64,000 nucleotides of DNA from Pseudoteredinibacter isoporae. GTDB lineage: Bacteria; Pseudomonadota; Gammaproteobacteria; Pseudomonadales; Cellvibrionaceae. The stretch spans positions 1,426,001 to 1,490,000 of the forward strand of contig NZ_JAAONY010000002.1 of the NCBI RefSeq assembly GCF_011602085.1, read 5' to 3'. The notes under the pieces are model-generated. The model was not told the DNA's origin and made no database searches. It was given only the letters and a program-made list of their open reading frames with translations. Both the position numbers and the translations under genes were made by a program. This document shows, in pieces, positions 26,436 through 34,994 of the stretch (its first letter is position 1; each line of letters opens with the position of its first letter).

Positions 26436-27162
26436 TATGTTTTACAAACCTAAATACAGTCTCACGATAATCCCAAACAGGGTTTGGAACGACTTTATGT
26501 TGAAAAGATTCAATTCTATGCAATAAAGAAAACGGAAGCGAAACACCTAAACTGAGAAAATACAAGGGCAGAAAGTGGCCACTTCTCATATCTCGTTGCT
26601 CGAGACATTCAAAACCTATATCCGAAAACAAACTACGATATTCGCGCTTGGTGCGGATAACTTTGAACTCATCCACCTGCTTTCGGATTTTTCGCGTCTG
26701 CTCAATTAATAGAAAGCTACCGCCCCGCTTCAAGCTGTTATACAGCTGAGACACCACCTCTCGCAGAGCGTCATCATCCTTTATGTAACTGAGCACCACA
26801 TATACAACAACATCACTGAATACTCCCTCAGCAACGGGGATGCTTACCCCATCAAACTGGCAAAAGTTCGCTAGATTTTGGGGAGACTGATTCCTGGCAA
26901 TTCTCAGCAAACCTTCAGAGATATCGATTCCAAATGTATCGATTCCCCTTGAATTCAGGTTCATAGAAATATTCCCAGAACCACAACCAAAGTCAAAAAC
27001 TGGGCCATGCTTAAAAGCATCCGAAAAGAATGTATTTAATTCTTTATCACGAAGATATCTTATATAAGCATTCTTCTTCCCAAATCTATCTCTTGGATCA
27101 AATACCGACTGATTTTCACCCAGCTCGGCCAATTCATCCCAGTACTTACTCTCCTTGCTCAT
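26428..27162 (-). CDS. Class I SAM-dependent methyltransferase
   Basis: A 244-residue protein. SAM motif I is VFDFGCGSGNISMNL (about residues 55-69), followed by the acidic residue in IDTFGIDISEG. SVPVAEG...DVVVYVVLSYIKDD is the motif II/III region. It resembles small-molecule or sugar methyltransferases rather than RNA enzymes. A GGGGAGAAG ribosome site precedes the ATG. It overlaps the upstream membrane protein gene by 17 bp and the downstream flavoprotein gene by 8 bp. Within this operon a role in methylating a glycan or lipid-linked precursor is plausible but not shown. Confidence 0.85.
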   Translation of the reverse strand: MSKESKYWDELAELGENQSVFDPRDRFGKKNAYIRYLRDKELNTFFSDAFKHGPVFDFGCGSGNISMNLNSRGIDTFGIDISEGLLRIARNQSPQNLANFCQFDGVSIPVAEGVFSDVVVYVVLSYIKDDDALREVVSQLYNSLKRGGSFLLIEQTRKIRKQVDEFKVIRTKREYRSLFSDIGFECLEQRDMRSGHFLPLYFLSLGVSLPFSLLHRIESFQHKVVPNPVWDYRETVFRFVKHNE

Positions 27163-28081
27163 ACTTCTCCCCCTTCAAAACATAAGAAATACAAGCTCGC
27201 AATCCGAAAAAAAGCAAATCGCAAAGCGTAAAGAAGATTCTTGTGACGATACCTAAAGAAAGCAGTTCTGTCGCATCTAGCCCTGCAATTGTGCCAAGCC
27301 ACAAAAAAAGAGCTTCCCTGGCAAACAAACCACTAGGAGCAATGACCACCAACGCCGCCAATATCGATGCAGATGAATACAGAGCTGACAAAGCGATGGC
27401 CTTCTGCCAACTATCTACTCCAATCAAGAAAACGAAAGCGGCAAAAAACAATAACCATTCTATATTTAAAAGTAACCATATTTTTTTCGCTCCAACACCT
27501 GACAGATCGACAATGCTCGACGCCTTAATCGCCCACTTCCGAAACATCGGAACTTTCTTAAGAATTGAAACCATCAGGTTAGAATGAACCAGATAAAAAA
27601 AAGTCACCGAACCCAAAATAGGAATTAAAAAATAAAGCAGGCCACCATCCCAAAAGCAAAGAAAAATAAACAGTAGAACAGGTAGTGAATTGGCATTGGT
27701 CAGAAGAAACTGAAGTACATTCGCCCTCCATATTGCAACTGAAGAGGCTTTTCCTGTCAGGTAAAAAGACTGAGTAAGAACACCCAGGACTTTACCAGGC
27801 AAATATCGAATTATCTGAGCCAGGGAATAAGCCAGACTTAACTGTGAATGTGATGAATCCTTTTCATTCGAATTGCCCAACAACTCTATGTTTACCTCAG
27901 CTTTAATCTGGCACATCAACATCGACAGCAGTAAAGCTAAGGAAACATTTACAACAGATAGACTGCCAACGTACTGCTTAAAAGCGAGCAAACCACCTTC
28001 TAACGCCGTCGACATATACCACATTGACAGCAGCACAAGCAGAAGGAACGCCACAGCCTTCAATAGAGAATTTTTCTTCAC
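27146..28081 (-). CDS. Multi-pass membrane protein, LPG-synthase TM-region / YbhN family
   Basis: A 311-residue integral membrane protein with about eight hydrophobic segments. The motifs IRYLPGKVLGVLTQSFYL and APSGLFAREALFLWLG correspond to the RYxPG and APGGxGxRE signatures of the lysylphosphatidylglycerol synthase transmembrane family (UPF0104/YbhN). Members are often found in glycan operons and are suspected to move or shield lipid-linked intermediates, but no activity is established. The start codon is GTG and overlaps the stop of the upstream glycosyltransferase (GTGA), which implies translational coupling. Confidence 0.78.
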   Translation of the reverse strand: MKKNSLLKAVAFLLLVLLSMWYMSTALEGGLLAFKQYVGSLSVVNVSLALLLSMLMCQIKAEVNIELLGNSNEKDSSHSQLSLAYSLAQIIRYLPGKVLGVLTQSFYLTGKASSVAIWRANVLQFLLTNANSLPVLLFIFLCFWDGGLLYFLIPILGSVTFFYLVHSNLMVSILKKVPMFRKWAIKASSIVDLSGVGAKKIWLLLNIEWLLFFAAFVFLIGVDSWQKAIALSALYSSASILAALVVIAPSGLFAREALFLWLGTIAGLDATELLSLGIVTRIFFTLCDLLFFGLRACISYVLKGEKYEQGE

Positions 28082-29199
28082 TTCACGCGATCCAGTAAAG
28101 TTTCAACCGATCTGGACACAGAAAACTCCTCCGCACACTTGCGAAAGCTACCTGGGGTTACTGAAACCCCCTTTAAAATTCGCTTTAGAGCTTCTGCAAA
28201 AGCTGGAGCATCTACACGTTGAGAACAAATACCAACTTCGTAAGCCTCCATAAGCCTTGGAATATCCCCCACTGGCATAGCTACGATTGGCAAATCCAGT
28301 TGCATACAATCGGAAAATACTACTGGAACGCTTTCTATGCGTGACGGCAACATAAACCAATCCGCCCACAATAGAAATGCCACGGCCTCGCTTTTGTTTA
28401 GGTAGCCGCAGACCGATACGGGCCGTCCTATTTTCTTCAGTTTGTTTACCGATTGGAAAACCTCTTGCTCCATAGGGCCACCACCCGCGATTCTAACCTC
28501 CGACACCCTTTTCCAATCAGCATCATCTAAGCCCTCAAGTGCAGCCATCAAGAGATCAACACCCTTGTTTTCATGCCAGCGCCCCAGAAAGGCCAGCTTC
28601 AATCCTCCCAAAGACTCAATAGAACTCTCTTCTTGCTCTACTTCACCTAAATTTCTAGAACTGGGAAGGAACATGCATTCACGTCCAGACAATGCTTTGA
28701 CATCGTCTACCAACTGAAATCCATCAGCGTAGAGAGATTTAGCATCCTTTAACACCCCTTTTAATACTGATTGAACTATGGGAATTTTTCCAAGTGACCA
28801 AATATCACTACCCAGAGCCCAAACATCATAAGGGAGCCCGGTAGACCTAGCCCAATAAGCACACGGCAACGCCCACAAGCAAACGACATGATCAATACTG
28901 TATTCTTTGACCAATTGTTTAGCCAAGGCATTTCCCTTCCTTAAAATATTGAAAATCTGAACCGCATCGCCCGGCCGATACAGCTTCAGAAGAGACAGAG
29001 CTTTACTTGAAGGACAAAAGCCGTGGACAGTAAATCCATCATCTGTTTCCCAGCTTCCTTCCTTCGACCCTGGGTGCATAACATGAAGATCGGCATGCTT
29101 TGCAAGCTCCAGGCAAAAGTCAAAAACAAAAGTGCCAGCCGCCTCCTGCCCAGTAAAGGATTGGGGGAAAGATGTCGTTATCAATAAGATCCTTTTCAT
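28078..29199 (-). CDS. Glycosyltransferase family 4 protein
   Basis: A 373-residue GT-B fold glycosyltransferase. The N-terminal half begins RILLITTSFPQSFTGQEAAG. The C-terminal Glycos_transf_1 domain shows LAFLGRWHENKGVDLLMAAL, an IAGGGPMEQEV strand-turn, and the donor-binding region PSRIESVPVVFSDCMQ, where the last acidic residue of the E-x7-E motif is Asp. It is probably cytoplasmic or membrane-peripheral and adds a sugar to a lipid-linked acceptor. Sugar and acceptor are unknown. ATGA overlaps link it to the genes on both sides. Confidence 0.9.
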   Translation of the reverse strand: MKRILLITTSFPQSFTGQEAAGTFVFDFCLELAKHADLHVMHPGSKEGSWETDDGFTVHGFCPSSKALSLLKLYRPGDAVQIFNILRKGNALAKQLVKEYSIDHVVCLWALPCAYWARSTGLPYDVWALGSDIWSLGKIPIVQSVLKGVLKDAKSLYADGFQLVDDVKALSGRECMFLPSSRNLGEVEQEESSIESLGGLKLAFLGRWHENKGVDLLMAALEGLDDADWKRVSEVRIAGGGPMEQEVFQSVNKLKKIGRPVSVCGYLNKSEAVAFLLWADWFMLPSRIESVPVVFSDCMQLDLPIVAMPVGDIPRLMEAYEVGICSQRVDAPAFAEALKRILKGVSVTPGSFRKCAEEFSVSRSVETLLDRVK

Positions 29200-30089
29200 T
29201 TATAAATCTTTCTCTTAAGCTCAAGCCCCTTCATAACCATATCAAAAACATAAAGAGAAAATCGGCTACGACAAATATCGACTGTATATTGAGGCCGGGA
29301 TTCCCCTCCCCACTTCTCTTTATATTTTATTAAGCCAGCTTGAGAACTGGGAGAAGACATAAAGTCAAAACTCTCCGCCCCTTTTTTCTTTGCCCACTCT
29401 ATCGCTGTAAACATGAGTAAATCCGGAGCTCTATATTCAGAGAATTCACCAACAAAACCACCATGAAGATAGAATGCCTGCTTCCCCTGAAAGGCAGCAA
29501 TATTCATAGCAACACACTCCCCTTCAACACAAGCCAGCATACAACGAAGGTCCGAGTGATTTCCTGACAGGAGAGCCTCGAAATAAGCTCTCGTATACCT
29601 TAAAGCACCAGAATTTCTTTCAACAGCAGTCTGATAGAGCTTAAATACAGCATCAGTATCATCCAACGTTGCGTCCCGAATCGATACACCTAGTTTGCAG
29701 GCTCTCTTCAGGTTTCTTTGAAGACTCGATGGCAGCACGAGTTTACTCCAGTCTTGCAAAGCTGAAATTCGAGTAACAGTGGAATCTTGAATTCGATAGA
29801 ATGTACGTCCATCCAGGATGTGGGTTTTCTCCAGATCTATAAAAGTACAGAACCGTAACAATGAGGCCCCCCAAAGCTCACCTTTCCATTCACTAACCAA
29901 TGCCAATAGTGAATCTTCATCGTACTCATGAAGGCCACTTGGAAAAATCGGGTATACCACAGACAAACCGGAAACCCCAAAGCGCAAACCTTTTTGCTTT
30001 GGTCGATCTAAATAACTGGCCCCGAGTGCCTTGGCGACTTGCTCATACCAAGCATGCCCAAAAAAGGTATCTTCGGCAGGATTGTTCAT
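29196..30089 (-). CDS. FemAB/BioF2-like GNAT acyltransferase
   Basis: About 297 residues. The ATG at 30089 is used; a GTG one codon earlier is equally possible, and both touch the stop of the aminotransferase gene. The C-terminal half fits the FemAB/BioF2-like acetyltransferase domain (PF13480-type), with VFKLYQTAVERN, MNIAAFQGKQAFYLHGGF and the final motif ESFDFMSSPSSQAGLIKYKEKWGGE. Such enzymes transfer acyl or aminoacyl groups to amines. Placed next to a DegT aminotransferase, it may acylate the amino group that enzyme installs, but this is inference. Confidence 0.8.
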   Translation of the reverse strand: MNNPAEDTFFGHAWYEQVAKALGASYLDRPKQKGLRFGVSGLSVVYPIFPSGLHEYDEDSLLALVSEWKGELWGASLLRFCTFIDLEKTHILDGRTFYRIQDSTVTRISALQDWSKLVLPSSLQRNLKRACKLGVSIRDATLDDTDAVFKLYQTAVERNSGALRYTRAYFEALLSGNHSDLRCMLACVEGECVAMNIAAFQGKQAFYLHGGFVGEFSEYRAPDLLMFTAIEWAKKKGAESFDFMSSPSSQAGLIKYKEKWGGESRPQYTVDICRSRFSLYVFDMVMKGLELKRKIYK

Positions 30090-31237
30090 CACGAGTTGAG
30101 CAGCTCATTAAGAGCGATAACTACTCTCGAACGCTCGCCCTCGCTTAACGACGCAGAAAAGGGCAAGCTGATAGTCCGGTTACCAAAATCATCAGCAATC
30201 GGAGTTTGATAAACACCGGAAAATCGGGACTTATAGTAAGGTTGCGACATTATGCTCTGATAATGAACTCCAGTGCCTATCCCACGCTCATGCAGCTTAA
30301 GCATCAACTGATCACGGCTCAATGAAGCACCTTTCTCAATCAAAATCGGGAACAAGTGGTAACTAACCTTACTATGATATTCATGATGTCTTGGCAAACT
30401 TACCGGTAGACCCTTTAGCTCCATCTGATAGAATTCATAGCACTCGCGCCGTTTCTCCCAAGCACTATCTATTCTCGCCAATTGATGAATCCCCACGGCT
30501 GCCTGTAGATCCATCATGTTGTACTTAAAACCTGGCTCAGTTACATGGTAATGATTGTAACCGTCATCACTGAAGCGACCCCAAGCATCCGCACTCATCC
30601 CATGAAGAGAAAGGGTTTTAATGCGCTCAAGGCTTTGAGGATCTCTGGAATAAATCATTCCACCTTCACCTGTAGTGATATTTTTAGTCGCATAAAAACT
30701 AAAACAAGAATAATCACCAATCATACCCAGGGGGCTACCCTCGTAATACCCCTCAATTGCATGAGCACAGTCTTCAATCAATACTAGCCCAAACTCATCA
30801 CATAAGTTTTTGATCTCGGTCATCTCACAGGACACGCCTGCGTAATGAACAACAACAACCGCTTTCGTCGACCCAGTGATTGACTTACGAATAAGTTCCG
30901 GATCAATATTGTAGTGAGGCAGCGCAACATCCACCACTACGGGCGTTGCTCCTGTGTTAACAATACTGTTCACCGTTGCACAAAAGGTCAGGCCAGTTGT
31001 GATCACCTCATCTCCAAGTCCAACCCCAGCGGCAAGCAAGGAAAGATGCAGTGCAGCGGTACATGAATTCAGCGCCGCGACACTGCCTTGAGGCATCCCC
31101 TTGTAACCAGAAAAATCTTTTTCGAAACGCTGAACCTTTGGCCCTGTCCCCAGCCAGCAACTTTTCAGGGAATCTATAACCTCAGCGATTTCGGCCTCTT
31201 GGATATCTGGTTTCCCAAATACAATATAGTCTTCCAT
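30089..31237 (-). CDS. DegT/DnrJ/EryC1/StrS-family sugar aminotransferase
   Basis: A 382-residue PLP enzyme. The N-terminus (DIQEAEIAEVIDSLKSCWLGTGPKVQRFE) and the catalytic lysine K185 in FSFYATKNITTGEGGMI are diagnostic of nucleotide-sugar aminotransferases that install a 4-amino (or 3-amino) group on a keto sugar, as ArnB and PglE do. No dehydratase or epimerase making the keto-sugar substrate is encoded in the window, so that step must be elsewhere. GGAGCGGGGA precedes the ATG. The gap to the GT2 gene upstream is 29 bp, and the end overlaps the acyltransferase gene. Confidence 0.9.
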   Translation of the reverse strand: MEDYIVFGKPDIQEAEIAEVIDSLKSCWLGTGPKVQRFEKDFSGYKGMPQGSVAALNSCTAALHLSLLAAGVGLGDEVITTGLTFCATVNSIVNTGATPVVVDVALPHYNIDPELIRKSITGSTKAVVVVHYAGVSCEMTEIKNLCDEFGLVLIEDCAHAIEGYYEGSPLGMIGDYSCFSFYATKNITTGEGGMIYSRDPQSLERIKTLSLHGMSADAWGRFSDDGYNHYHVTEPGFKYNMMDLQAAVGIHQLARIDSAWEKRRECYEFYQMELKGLPVSLPRHHEYHSKVSYHLFPILIEKGASLSRDQLMLKLHERGIGTGVHYQSIMSQPYYKSRFSGVYQTPIADDFGNRTISLPFSASLSEGERSRVVIALNELLNS

Positions 31238-31266
31238 TCCCCGCTCCTACAGATATTAAAGCCACT

Positions 31267-32115
31267 TCAACGCTTATAGAAAAGAGTCGATATTTGCTCT
31301 GAAATCAACCCAATCAAGAAGACCAGCATCGCTGATAAAACTAGAGCCAAGCCCATATTTGTGAAACGCTCGAACGACAGATAGGTATATACGTAATAAG
31401 CCACACCTGATACAAACAGAGAAGCCGAAATGCCCGAAAACAATTTCAAAGGTGAGTACAAAGTAGTAATTTTAAAAATTATAAGGAGGAACTTAATGCC
31501 ATCTTTCCATAGGCGAATGTGGCTCTTACCCTCTCGATCTAGAACATCGATATCCACAAACCCAACAGAATAACCACTCCTCAGAAAAGCCATCGTTGAA
31601 GTTGTTGGATAGGAAAATCCGTTTGGTAACATGTATAGAAACTGCCTAAACTTTTCGGCATTGACAGCTCGAAAACCAGAAGTCAGATCTTCAACTTTAT
31701 GCTCGCTCATCCAACTCGCAAACTTATTATAAAAGCCATTTGCGAGATAACGCGCATAGCTGGCCTGACCCGATCGATCCCTCGCGCCTACTACCATATC
31801 ATAGCCCTCGGACATCTTCTCAATAATTCTCTCAATGTCCTTGGGCTGATGCTGACCGTCCGCATCCATAAAAATAATAACGTCAGAAGATGCAGCTCGA
31901 GCGCCAGTTTTAATCGCTGCACCATTACCCATACTGTATGGGTGACTTATACAAGAAACTTGAAGTTCACTACAAATCTTAACGGTATTATCAGTTGAAC
32001 CATCATCAACTACAATCACCTCCCCCACAATGTTCAAAGCCACAAGCTCGGGAAGCACTTTCGACAGGCCTTTTTCTTCGTTCTTTGCTGGTATAACTAC
32101 GGAAACCTGAGACAC
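31267..32115 (-). CDS. Glycosyltransferase family 2, polyprenyl-phosphate type (ArnC/GtrB/DPM1-like)
   Basis: A 282-residue protein using the GTG at 32115, which follows AGAGAGG with 6-bp spacing; the frame can also open at a TTG at 32142. The GT-A domain has VSVVIPAKNEEKGL, VVDDGSTDNT, a DxD-type MDADGQH, and the ARDRSGQA loop. Two membrane helices end the chain (LFSGISASLFVSGVAYYVYTY and MGLALVLSAMLVFLIGLI, residues about 215-275). This architecture charges undecaprenyl phosphate with a single sugar on the cytoplasmic face. Its product is the sort of donor GT-C enzymes need, and one is encoded just upstream. Confidence 0.9.
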   Translation of the reverse strand: MSQVSVVIPAKNEEKGLSKVLPELVALNIVGEVIVVDDGSTDNTVKICSELQVSCISHPYSMGNGAAIKTGARAASSDVIIFMDADGQHQPKDIERIIEKMSEGYDMVVGARDRSGQASYARYLANGFYNKFASWMSEHKVEDLTSGFRAVNAEKFRQFLYMLPNGFSYPTTSTMAFLRSGYSVGFVDIDVLDREGKSHIRLWKDGIKFLLIIFKITTLYSPLKLFSGISASLFVSGVAYYVYTYLSFERFTNMGLALVLSAMLVFLIGLISEQISTLFYKR

Positions 32116-32152
32116 ATCAATCCTCTCTATCAAATGGCTCAACTCAAAGCCA

Positions 32153-34084
32153 TTACTTTATGGGAGCCTTAGCCATATCTAATTCAAGTTGTTTTTGAAA
32201 ACTAGACAGGTAAGAGGCATGGGAGGTCAATAACAATGAATACTTACTCTCGCTACGTAACTTATTTAGTTCCACCAAAGCATCTTCATGCCTACCGAGA
32301 CTCGCCAACAATTGAGCCTTTCTAATTTTAATATCGTAGGTTGGCTCCTTAATTTTGTCAGCCACCTCAAGTGCCTCCGCTATCAGACCAGAATGCAGAA
32401 GCATTTCAACCTTCAGTGAAAAAACATTGTCAAGACTGGCTCGATAAGCCGCTCCCTCTGCTAATGCATCAACCAGCACTAGCAACTCACCAACACTGTA
32501 ACCTCGGCAAGATTTTGTATGAGCCAGCCTGTCAAATAAATCTGAAATCGCACCAAGAGCACCGGAAGACACTTGAGCATCTTTAGCCATTTGAATCATA
32601 CTTGACTCAAAACGATAAGACACAACATCGGGGTATAAACAACCATACTCTAAACTTATAAGCTTGACAGTTAAGTTATCTGGAAAATCCCTGTTCATGG
32701 AATCCAATTCTTCCTTCACGAGCTCCATACTGCCACGCAACTGGAACACAAACAGCGCCATCTCACGAGCTCTTATAGATTCTGGGCGCTCTTTTGAATA
32801 GTAATAGGCCAATTTATCAGGCGTACCCCACTGCCTTACAATATAGTTGCCCTGAACCATTAGAAGAAGCACGTATGTCATTCCCGCAGCAAGAATTCCC
32901 ACTTTACGCCAGCCAGTAAATTTTCGACCGCAGATTAGGTAGACTTCAAGCATCAGTGCAAACCAAACACCAACTGCCGGCAAGTAATTTCGATGTTCAA
33001 AATACAACTCTAAATTTAATGTTGTACTTTCCAACAGGTGTCCGCCGAGATACCACATAATACCGAAAGCAACAATATAATAATCTCGAGCTATTGCAAT
33101 GCACAGCCAGGCAAGCACCCCCGACCAGGCCAACACACTTAGCAATGTAGACATAGGCTCAAAAAAACTACGACTCACCTTATAATTATCAAAGTACAAG
33201 CCTAATGAGGAAACTCTAGGAAATACAATTTGGGCCAAGTATTCCCACAACACTCTGGATTCAGTCAGAAGCCTTTCAACAACGTTAAAGTTCCTGGAAA
33301 ACAACACTTCCTTATTGGCAACCAAGCTCATCAAATAGACCAAAAAGCCTACAAATACGAAGATAAGGACCGGAAGCACCACCCTTCTAAACAGCCAATC
33401 ATCAACTTTTGATTTGCGACTCAACCAGTATTCGACTACCAACAAGTATACGACCAGCAAAAAAGCCGTCTCTTTGGAAAAAAGCCCCAAAATCCCCATC
33501 ACCGGAGCAACAATGAATATCCATAGAAATCCGTACCTACGCCGCCCTAGGACTACAGACTGGCGCCCATATACATAGGCCAATAACGCCAAAAGAACAA
33601 AACTCGCAGATAGCAAAGTCATGCGTTGGACAATATACAAAACTGAAGACACCTGAATAGGCGCACAGGCCCAAACAAGAGCCACTAACAATGCCAACGC
33701 TAGACTTTCCCTGCCCTTCAATGACAAGGGCCCATTTCTTAAAAGAATTAAGGTGAGGCAAAAGACGCACACGCTATTTAAGGCGTGAATCCCGACATTT
33801 GCTGCAATAAAGGGTTTTGCCGCTGGCCAGGAATCCGCTTGCAAAGCAAAGCTCAATAATGACAGGGGCCTCCCTAGAGGCCCGGAATGTCCACTACCAA
33901 TTGCATACAACAGGCCATCTGATTCCAACTGATCAAAAATTTGCGGTAGATTGCTGTAATCATCTAACCAAAAGCCGCCGCTCAGCCCAGGCGAGTAATA
34001 AAGCCCCACAAATGCCAACAGGACAAAACATAACAAGAAGAAAAAAGAGGGGAGAGCTGAAGACAGAGGTTTCATATTAATCAT
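32153..34084 (-). CDS. GT-C fold membrane glycosyltransferase with C-terminal repeat domain (candidate pilin glycosyltransferase)
   Basis: About 643 residues if the ATG at 34084 is used (ATG at 34075 and TTG at 34099 also possible; no clear ribosome site). Some ten membrane helices are followed by about 200 soluble residues in helical, TPR-like pairs. The first periplasmic loop has the GT-C acidic motif GGFWLDDYSNLPQI (Asp41/Asp42), then GPLGRPLSLLSFALQ, LFSKETAFLLVVYLLVVEY and YFEHRNYLPAVGVW. These resemble TMTC-type O-glycosyltransferases that take sugars from polyprenyl phosphate. It is the first gene downstream of the pilin at 34.6 kb, the position occupied by tfpO/pilO in pilin-glycosylating Pseudomonas, so pilin is the likely acceptor (inference). 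Confidence 0.8.
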   Translation of the reverse strand: MINMKPLSSALPSFFFLLCFVLLAFVGLYYSPGLSGGFWLDDYSNLPQIFDQLESDGLLYAIGSGHSGPLGRPLSLLSFALQADSWPAAKPFIAANVGIHALNSVCVFCLTLILLRNGPLSLKGRESLALALLVALVWACAPIQVSSVLYIVQRMTLLSASFVLLALLAYVYGRQSVVLGRRRYGFLWIFIVAPVMGILGLFSKETAFLLVVYLLVVEYWLSRKSKVDDWLFRRVVLPVLIFVFVGFLVYLMSLVANKEVLFSRNFNVVERLLTESRVLWEYLAQIVFPRVSSLGLYFDNYKVSRSFFEPMSTLLSVLAWSGVLAWLCIAIARDYYIVAFGIMWYLGGHLLESTTLNLELYFEHRNYLPAVGVWFALMLEVYLICGRKFTGWRKVGILAAGMTYVLLLMVQGNYIVRQWGTPDKLAYYYSKERPESIRAREMALFVFQLRGSMELVKEELDSMNRDFPDNLTVKLISLEYGCLYPDVVSYRFESSMIQMAKDAQVSSGALGAISDLFDRLAHTKSCRGYSVGELLVLVDALAEGAAYRASLDNVFSLKVEMLLHSGLIAEALEVADKIKEPTYDIKIRKAQLLASLGRHEDALVELNKLRSESKYSLLLTSHASYLSSFQKQLELDMAKAPIK

Positions 34085-34125
34085 TCGAGCGTAAATCAAG
34101 ACAATTAACGCAAAATTTCAGACAT

Positions 34126-34150
34126 AAAAAATCCGGCCGAAGCCGGATTT
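34126..34150 (-). terminator. Rho-independent terminator after the second pilin gene
   Basis: Read leftward, AAATCCGGC and GCCGGATTT pair around TTC, followed by TTT. It lies 29 bp past the pilin stop and before the glycosyltransferase start. It should reduce read-through from the strong pilin promoter into the modification genes, giving much pilin and little enzyme. Confidence 0.88.
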
Positions 34151-34178
34151 TAGGTGGTAAAAAACCTGAAACGATAAC

Positions 34179-34631
34179 TTAGTAACCGTCGCGACAATCC
34201 GCAGGCAGGTATTTCTTAGGCACTGGGTTTGAACCAGCCTTACCACAGGTGTGAACCAACAAGCCATTAGCATCAGTAGAGAAGGTCAACTGAACTTTGG
34301 TCTGATTAATGTTGTTACCGATACCATCTTTCATTTCAGCAATGAAGGTACCAGCAGTAGCACCGGTCAGGTCTGCAACGTATTTACCAGCAGTCACTTT
34401 AGGGCCAGCATACTCAACCAAAGAAGCCAATGTTGGCAATTTGCCAGTGTCGGTGAAGTAAGCACTAACATCAATCTTCAAACCGCTCAAAAGGGCTACA
34501 GGCTCTGACATTTTAGTGCGAGAGGTGTAATCCTGGTAAGCAGGCAAAGCAACAGCAGCCAAAATACCGATGATCGCAACTACAATCATCAGTTCGATCA
34601 AGGTAAAACCTTTTTGAACAGTCTTCATCAT
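34179..34631 (-). CDS. pilA: Type IV major pilin, second copy (PilA)
   Basis: A 150-residue prepilin. The leader MMKTVQKG is cut before [27 protein letters not shown], so the mature chain is 142 residues with E5. The C-terminal disulfide loop runs from C in VHTCGKAG to C in PADCR. A GGAG site lies 6 bp before the first ATG. It has the clearest signals of the two pilin genes: a sigma-54 promoter, an upstream palindromic activator-like site and its own terminator. It is divergent from pilB-pilC-pilD, the arrangement of the Pseudomonas pilABCD locus. I therefore take it as the main pilin. Confidence 0.95.
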   Translation of the reverse strand: MMKTVQKGFTLIELMIVVAIIGILAAVALPAYQDYTSRTKMSEPVALLSGLKIDVSAYFTDTGKLPTLASLVEYAGPKVTAGKYVADLTGATAGTFIAEMKDGIGNNINQTKVQLTFSTDANGLLVHTCGKAGSNPVPKKYLPADCRDGY

Positions 34632-34670
34632 TTATTTCTCCGTAAAAAGTAGATCAGGTACCGACCATAA

Positions 34671-34687
34671 AGCATGGCCCGTGCCAA
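34671..34687 (-). promoter_or_regulatory. Sigma-54 (-24/-12) promoter of pilA
   Basis: Read leftward the sequence is TTGGCACGGGCCATGCT, against the consensus TTGGCACGRNNNTTGCW. Only one core base differs, and the GG-GC spacing is exactly 10. The GC is 41 bp before the pilA ATG. RpoN-dependent pilA transcription activated by PilR is established in Pseudomonas and others. Confidence 0.85.
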
Positions 34688-34753
34688 CTTTCAAAATATA
34701 GACCACAAAGCAGACGTATCAAGGGCCACACCCTAATACCAGATAAGATAAAA

Positions 34754-34791
34754 GTGTGACACAGTTCACACAAGGTGACACAAAGTGTCAC
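34754..34791 (-). promoter_or_regulatory. PilR-type upstream activator sites of pilA
   Basis: Three TGTCAC/GTGACA motifs lie in 38 bp: GTGTGACAC at 34754-34762, and a perfect inverted repeat GTGACACAAAGTGTCAC at 34775-34791. They begin about 65-105 bp upstream of the -24 element, a normal distance for a sigma-54 enhancer-binding protein. The TGTC core is that reported for PilR. No pilR gene is in the window. Confidence 0.6.
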
Positions 34792-34994
34792 TCTATGGCA
34801 AACTTGGTACTTTATTGCTGACTATGCAGTCTTTTTGCATAAAGCGACGCTATACTACAACTAATTTCATTTCATAAATATGATGAAATTCTAGCTTTCA
34901 CATAGGCTTATCATATAAAGTTGAATTATATTGTAAGTATTTGATCGAATATCTTGCTTTCGCGATCGACCACTAACCTATTTGGAATAAATCA

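Larger units (their letters stand above)
34632..34994. promoter_or_regulatory. pilA-pilB divergent intergenic region (363 bp)
   Basis: No gene is visible. Toward pilA it carries the sigma-54 promoter and activator-type sites listed separately. The pilB side is A/T-rich with two inverted repeats: TATGCA (34823) with TGCATA (34836), and AATTTCAT (34863) with ATGAAATT (34883). A TATACT at 34851 could be a -10 box, but no good -35 stands at the right distance. Confidence 0.6.
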
